Below, one piece after another: positions 59,365 to 64,000 of a stretch of 64,000 nt of DNA. The stretch covers positions 192,501 to 256,500 of the forward strand of contig JAXRKP010000259.1 of NCBI GenBank assembly GCA_037039925.1. The letters run 5' to 3'. A program made the translations under genes and the position numbers. Source of the DNA: Doris montereyensis. Lineage: Eukaryota; Mollusca; Gastropoda; Nudibranchia; Dorididae. The notes below the pieces were generated by a model. The model did not search any database. It was not told the origin of the DNA and was given only the letters and a program-made list of their open reading frames with translations. Positions within the stretch are counted from its first letter, which is position 1; each line of letters starts with the position of its first letter.

Positions 59365-60129
59365 TGTTAGTGTGTCACAACTTGCATTGGCCATGCCTTT
59401 CTTTGTCTGACTTTATTATCGTCTGTCTAATAGCCAGTAGTTAGTGTGCCCGTTTCATGTTCGCTTTCATTGGTCTGGAAATGTTTATACATTTATGATC
59501 ACATGTAAAATGATGTTATCTTGTCATTAAGAAATCATAAGGAATGACAAAGTCAAAAGAGCCTTCCCTGGAACTACCGTACTTTTGTACTTTGAGTTCC
59601 CAGTTTAGGAAGGGGAAATTCTTGTTTAGTGTTTTTGAGATTGTTTTGGCTTTGTTTTGGGGTTTTCGTTGGTTGTGGGGGGGGGTTCTGGGTTGGGGAG
59701 GGGGCTGAGGGCGTTGTTTTGAGGTGGATAAGGGATTGTTTTTGTTGGGGTGGGGTGAGGGGGGGGGGCGTTGTTTTGAGGTGGATAAGGGATTGTTTTG
59801 TTGGGTTTTGGGGGGATGGGGTAATTTTAGTTTGTTTAGGCGGGCAAGTGTTCTTTTTATTAGTGGGGGGGGCTTTTCTTTTCTATTTTTGAGGGAAAAT
59901 GGGGAAAGACTTCAAAATTTCATGGATTAAAGAGAAAACTACAAATTTCATGTATTTAACATAAAACTACAAATTTTGTTTCGTTTTTTTGTCCTATGCA
60001 AACAAACATATTTGCATTTCATTGCAAATATCTACACATGCAAATTTGTAAGAATATTTTTTCTTAATTGTTTTGTTGCATGTGTTAAGTCATCATCATT
60101 TAAATCATGTGTAGTGTAAATCTAATTAA
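59231..60129. other. Mostly unique sequence, G-rich patches and (GT)n
   Basis: (TG)n at 59327-59366; a G-rich + strand at 59675-59880 with two imperfect copies of GTTTTGAGGTGGATAAGGGA TTGTTTT. No gene recognised. Confidence 0.55.
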
Positions 60130-60149
60130 CAAATTATCATCATTACCAA

Positions 60150-60181
<32 letters not shown>

Positions 60182-60250
60182 ACATCATCATGATCATCAT
60201 CATCATCATCATCTTAATCATCATTACCATCATCCTCATCATCATCGTTG
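60130..60250. repeat. (ATC)n microsatellite
   Basis: CATCATCAT run with small interruptions. Confidence 0.96.
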
Positions 60251-60369
60251 TAAACAGAGTTAAAAATCTAAGCATTTTAAAGCTTCAAAATGTTTAATTT
60301 TTTGTAATCATTCAATCAGATATTTTGACAATTCGCAGTGGGTGTGCTAAATATGGGGGTAACGGGGTG

Positions 60370-60592
60370 GGGAGTGTGTATTTGAGTGCGTGTGTTGTGT
60401 GTAGTTGAGTGGTGTGTGATTGTGTTAGTTGAGTGGTGTGGTGTGTAGTTGAGTGTGTGTGTGTGTTGAGTGTGTGTGTGGATGTAGTTGGTGTGTGTGT
60501 TTGTGTAGTTGAGGCGTGTGTGTGTGGATGAGTGTGTGCGCGTGTGTGTGTGTGTGCAGTTGAGGTGTGTGCGTTGTGTGTGTGTTTATGGC

Positions 60593-60625
<33 letters not shown>
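60370..60625. repeat. (GT)n-rich degenerate array then (GA)n
   Basis: GTGTGTTGAGTGTGTGTG and AGTTGAGTGGTGTG units, then GAGAGA at 60593-60625. Confidence 0.92.
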
Positions 60626-60727
60626 TTTTGAGGGAATGCGGGGGGGTGACTTTGAGACATGTTGACACTTTAACTCAAATGCTACATAACAATAGAATGA
60701 ATGTTTTGTTTCCTAATGCCTATTCCT

Positions 60728-62097
60728 GATAGTGTGGTCTGTTCCGTTTGTTGGGATAGCTATGACGTTGTGGTCTGTTTTGTTTGTTGGGATAACTATG
60801 ATGTTGTGGTCTGTTCTGTTTGTTGGGATAGCTATGATGTTGTGGTCTGTTCTGTTTGTTGGGATAGCTATGATGTTGTGGTCTGTTCTGTTTGTTGGGA
60901 TAGCTATGATGTTGGGTCTGTTCTGTTTGTTGGGATAGCTATGATGTTGTGGTCTGTTCTGTTTGTTGGGATAGCCATGATGTTGTGGTCTGTTTTGTTT
61001 GTTGGGATAGCAATGATGTTGTGGTCTGTTTTGTTTGTTGGGATAGCAATGATGTTGTGGTCTGTTCTGTTTGTTGGGATAGCTATGATGTTGTGGTCTG
61101 TTTCGTTTGTTGGGATAGCTATGATGTTGTGGCCTGTTCTGTTTGTTGGGATAGGAATGATGTTGTGGTCTGTTCTGTTTGTTGGGATAGCTATGATGTT
61201 GTAGTCTGTTCTGTTTGTTGGGATAGAAGATGTTGTAGTCTGTTCTGTATGTTGGGATAGCTATGATGTTGTAGTCTGTTCTGTATGTTGGGATAGCTAT
61301 GATGTTGTGGTCTGTTCTGTTTGTTGGGATAGCTATGATGTTGTAGTCTGTTCTGTTTGTTGGGATAGCTATGATGTTGTAGTCTGTTCTGTTTGTTGGG
61401 ATAGCTATGATGTTGTGGTCTGTTCTGTTTGTTGGGATAGCTATGATGTTGTGGTCTGTTCTGTTTGTTGGGATAGCCATGATGTTGTAGTCTGTTCTGT
61501 ATGTTGGGATAGCTATGATGTTGTTGTCTGTTCTGTTAGTTGGGATAGCTATGATGTTGTGGTCTGTTCCATTTGTTGGGATAGCTATGATGTTGTGGTC
61601 TGTTCCATTTGTTGGGATAGCTATGATGTTGTAGTCTGTTCTGTATGTTGGGATAGCTATGATGTTGTAGTCTGTTCTGTATGTTGGGATAGCTATGATG
61701 TTGTAGTCTGTTCTGTATGTTGGGATAACCTTGATGTTGTTGTCTGTTCTGTATGTTGGGATAACCTTGATGTTGTTGTCTGTTCTGTATGTTGGGATAA
61801 CCTTGATGTTGTAGTCTGTTCCATTTGTTGGGATAGCTATGATGTTGTAGTCTGTTCTGTATGTTGGGATAGCTATGATGTTGTAGTCTGTTCTGTATGT
61901 TGGGATAGCTATGATGTTGTAGTCTGTTCTGTATGTTGGGATAGCTATGATGTTGTTGTCTGTTCTGTTTGTTGGGATAGCCACGATGTTTTAGTCTGTT
62001 TTATTTGTTGGGATAGCCATGATGTTTTAGTTTGTTTTATTTGTTGGGATAGCCATGATGTTGTGGTCTGTTCCGTTTGTTGGGATAGCCATGATGT
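60728..62097. repeat. 1.4 kb minisatellite, 36-bp unit
   Basis: Unit TTGTGGTCTGTTCTGTTTGT + TGGGATAGCTATGATG, about 38 copies. Because 36 is a multiple of three, frames stay open on both strands (the longest is 423 codons on the - strand, 60713-61984); no start context, domain or splice site supports a gene. Confidence 0.98.
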
Positions 62098-62149
62098 GCT
62101 TGTACCGTCCACCATTTTGTGTGGGCAGTTGACGGGTGTCGATAGTAGG

Positions 62150-62285
62150 TCCTTCTTCTTTCCTTCTAACTCCTTCACTTCCCTTTCGTCTTGCTGTTTC
62201 CTCTTAATTTACCTTGAGATCACCGCATGTTATTGTTATGGTGGACATGGGTAAATTTTAATGAAACAAACAAACAAACAAACAA
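62150..62285 (+). mobile_element. 3' tail fragment of a retroelement family (copy 3 of 4)
   Basis: AGGTCCTTCTTCTTTCCTTC ... CGTCTTGCTGTTTCCTCTTAATT ... TTGAGATCACCGCATG ... GGACATGGGTAAATTTTAATGAAA, ending in (CAAA)n. Directly follows the 36-bp array. Confidence 0.75.
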
Positions 62286-62427
62286 AGTTTAGTTTTACAC
62301 ATCACGATGAGCCTAGTTCCACCTCGGTAATTGGCTTGAATTTCTTTAGACATTGCTGGTATTTATAATCCTGGTCACTTTGTGTCTGCATTGTGGGCGG
62401 GGGTTGACGGGGATGCTGGTCGGTTCC

Positions 62428-62538
62428 ACTCCTTTTTCCTTTTCACTCTTTCACTTCATCTTTCACATTGCTGTTTCGTCTTTTAATTATTTTATCCTGA
62501 GATCACCGCATATAGTGGACTGAGTGAATTTCAATGAA
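62428..62538 (+). mobile_element. 3' tail fragment of a retroelement family (copy 4 of 4)
   Basis: CACTCCTTTTTCCTTTTCAC ... TCTTTCACATTGCTGTTTCGTCTTTTAATT ... CCTGAGATCACCGCATATAGTGGACTGAGTGAATTTCAATGAAAG. Confidence 0.75.
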
Positions 62539-62675
62539 AGTCATGAAATATATTCTGCGTCCTTCCCCTATATTATATCCCCAATTATTCCAAGTTCTGT
62601 GAATTTCAATGAAAGTCATGAAATATATTCTGCGTCCTTTTCCTATATTACATCATCAATTATTCCAAGCTCTGT
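62525..62675. repeat. Two-copy 72-77 bp tandem duplication from a retroelement tail
   Basis: TGAATTTCAATGAAAGTCAT GAAATATATTCTGCGTCCTT...CCAATTATTCCAAG(T/C)TCTG occurs twice in tandem. The first copy overlaps the last bases of the tail at 62428. Confidence 0.92.
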
Positions 62676-63839
62676 GAATTGTACAAAGTGCAATGTTTAG
62701 TATTACATACGTCCTCCATTGGACAATGCTTTGTGAAACATGATTTTATTTTACGGCGGATGTTGATAGAAAACATAGGCCTACTACTAGTATTACTACT
62801 TGTATATTCGATGTTGTTCAAATGAAGCTTAGGCTCCAATAACTTAACACGTGTAGGGGTGAGTTTTTTGTGTGTGATGAGATAAATATTTGCAATAAGA
62901 AATGTCTTTTTCACGTGTTTTGCTATTATTGTCATGCTCAATGTTCCATATTTTTTCTCAATAACAAAAAAAAATTAATACAAATTTTCCTTTAACGCTA
63001 CTAATCAAAATGCAATTTGGTTTAACTTTGTTAATTGCTTTATTACTCCAACAGCTCATAAGGTAATCATCTTATTGCTAAAAATGGTCTTTCTTTTCTT
63101 TACTTTTTTATTTTTTTTATTTGTCGATTTTTTTGTGTGCCATGTTAATGAAGTAAGTTTTGATGTCGATAAGTTAAAAGTTTTGGTTTGATGAATTAAT
63201 TACATTCAATGGGTTTTTTTTTTTGGTATTTTGTTTTTAGAAATTCATCTTTATTTCCTTTCTTAAGAGAAGATTAAAGTAAAAGCAATCATTATTTTAA
63301 AGTAATGAGAAAGGAATTAAATTTTAAAAAGTTTTATAAACAGTTGTAAAAATTGTGACAAACTGCAAACACATTTATAATTAGAAAATACTTTCCATAT
63401 GCATGTATATGAATTAAAAAGTTGCTTGTAAACTGAGACACACAGTAAATCGTTGATTAAGTTTGATTGATGCAGCTGCTCAAGGTAAATTGATATTTTT
63501 CTGTCACTATCCATGAAATTTAATGAGATTTGAATTTACATTCCGACGCTAATGTGATCAGGTTTACGTTTTAAATGTTGAAGAGAAAGTTTTAGTGAAA
63601 CTGTTACGTCATTTAGTATATTTTAGAAAACGATTAATTACAATTGCATGTACAGCACACCAAGAATATATTTCGCTTAAAATTATACATAAGTTGTATT
63701 GCACAACAATTTTTAAAAAATTTCTGCATTCACAAAATTGTATTTATAGGAAGCAGCATAAAAAAATACCAATCATATGTGTGCATTCAATGCCAAATTC
63801 TTGTTTTTAATCTGTACTGTTGTAAATGTGCCTTTACAG
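62676..63839. other. Unique AT-rich intron sequence before the last exon
   Basis: No repeat, RNA or exon recognised; short frames only. Confidence 0.6.
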
Positions 63840-63929
63840 GAGAGCCAGAATGGAACCCCTCGCGGGACAAAGACGCCAAGAGGAGACGGTGACGACAAAA
63901 CTAAAAGCGCTGCTTGCACCATCATGTGA
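63840..63929 (+). CDS. Apparent terminal coding exon, ending …S-A-A-C-T-I-M-stop
   Basis: Acceptor gcctttacag, then phase-0 reading E-S-Q-N-G-T-P-R-G-T-K-T-P-R-G-D-G-D-D-K and T-K-S-A-A-C-T-I-M followed by TGA (63927-63929). Hydrophilic, Gly/Thr/Lys-rich, no predicted fold. The last four residues C-T-I-M have the form of a CaaX box (Cys, two aliphatic-type positions, Met), a signal for farnesylation if the frame is right. Phase 0 agrees with the end of the exon at 56768-56936. A 36-bp tandem repeat starts inside the last codons and runs to the window end, so the 3' UTR cannot be judged. Confidence 0.72.
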   Translation, partial: ESQNGTPRGTKTPRGDGDDKTKSAACTIM

Positions 63930-64000
63930 AGGGAATTGTTTTATTGAGATCGATACATCATGTGAAGGGAATTGTTTTATTGAAATCGATACATCATGTG
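63919..64000. repeat. 36-bp tandem repeat beginning in the last codons
   Basis: Unit CATCATGTGAAGGGAATTGT + TTTATTGAGATCGATA, two full copies and a partial third cut by the window end. The first copy includes the ATC-ATG-TGA end of the reading frame. Confidence 0.95.

Noticed and set aside
60713..61984. 423-codon open frame on the - strand (and 315 codons on the + strand)
   Set aside because: Both are readings of the same 36-bp tandem array; openness follows from a period divisible by three. No domain, start context or splice sites.

Overview
The window is a eukaryotic, intron-dominated stretch holding most of one gene on the + strand. The gene encodes a kinesin-3 family motor, best matched from memory to KIF28 (C. 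elegans KLP-6). About 20 exons with GT-AG borders run from the C-terminal half of the motor domain (668-918) through the neck/coiled-coil and the FHA domain (14331-16869) to an apparent last exon with a stop codon at 63927-63929. The exons total only about 2.6 kb, roughly 4% of the window. The start of the gene lies upstream of base 1. No other convincing protein-coding gene, rRNA or functional tRNA gene was seen on either strand.

The organism is most likely a lophotrochozoan animal, probably a mollusc. This is inferred from the metazoan kinesin, large AT-rich introns, tRNA-headed SINEs, a pogo-like MITE with TA target duplication, and very heavy satellite content. I cannot name the species.

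Layout: 1-5391 motor-domain exons, trinucleotide arrays and a 2.7 kb array of 44-bp units. 5392-12581 end of motor, neck and linker exons, with 42-bp, 23-bp (1.9 kb) and 47-bp arrays and two SINEs. 12582-20054 a 1.1 kb G/T-only strand-asymmetric tract, FHA exons, and 27-, 31- and 22-bp arrays. 20055-35115 a long intron-rich region with few recognisable exons, 21-, 33-, 25-, 40-, 24- and 57-bp arrays, and SINEs. 35116-46312 a cluster of conserved post-FHA exons, a LINE remnant, 0.8 kb of (CT)n, a duplicated and damaged exon, and a 2.3 kb array of 15-bp units. 46313-63929 widely spaced 3' exons, 43-, 13-, 48-, 33- and 36-bp arrays, a MITE with a SINE inserted in it, and the last exon.

Two things stand out. 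First, almost every intron carries its own unrelated minisatellite, and several arrays can be traced to a neighbouring seed: a splice junction, a stop-codon segment, or the body of a SINE. Second, the otherwise well-conserved reading frame is broken by six single-base indels, mostly at short homopolymers, and one exon is present twice with neighbouring microsatellite motif intruding into each copy. The preserved splice sites and phases make consensus errors of a long-read assembly the likelier explanation, but a decaying copy is not excluded.
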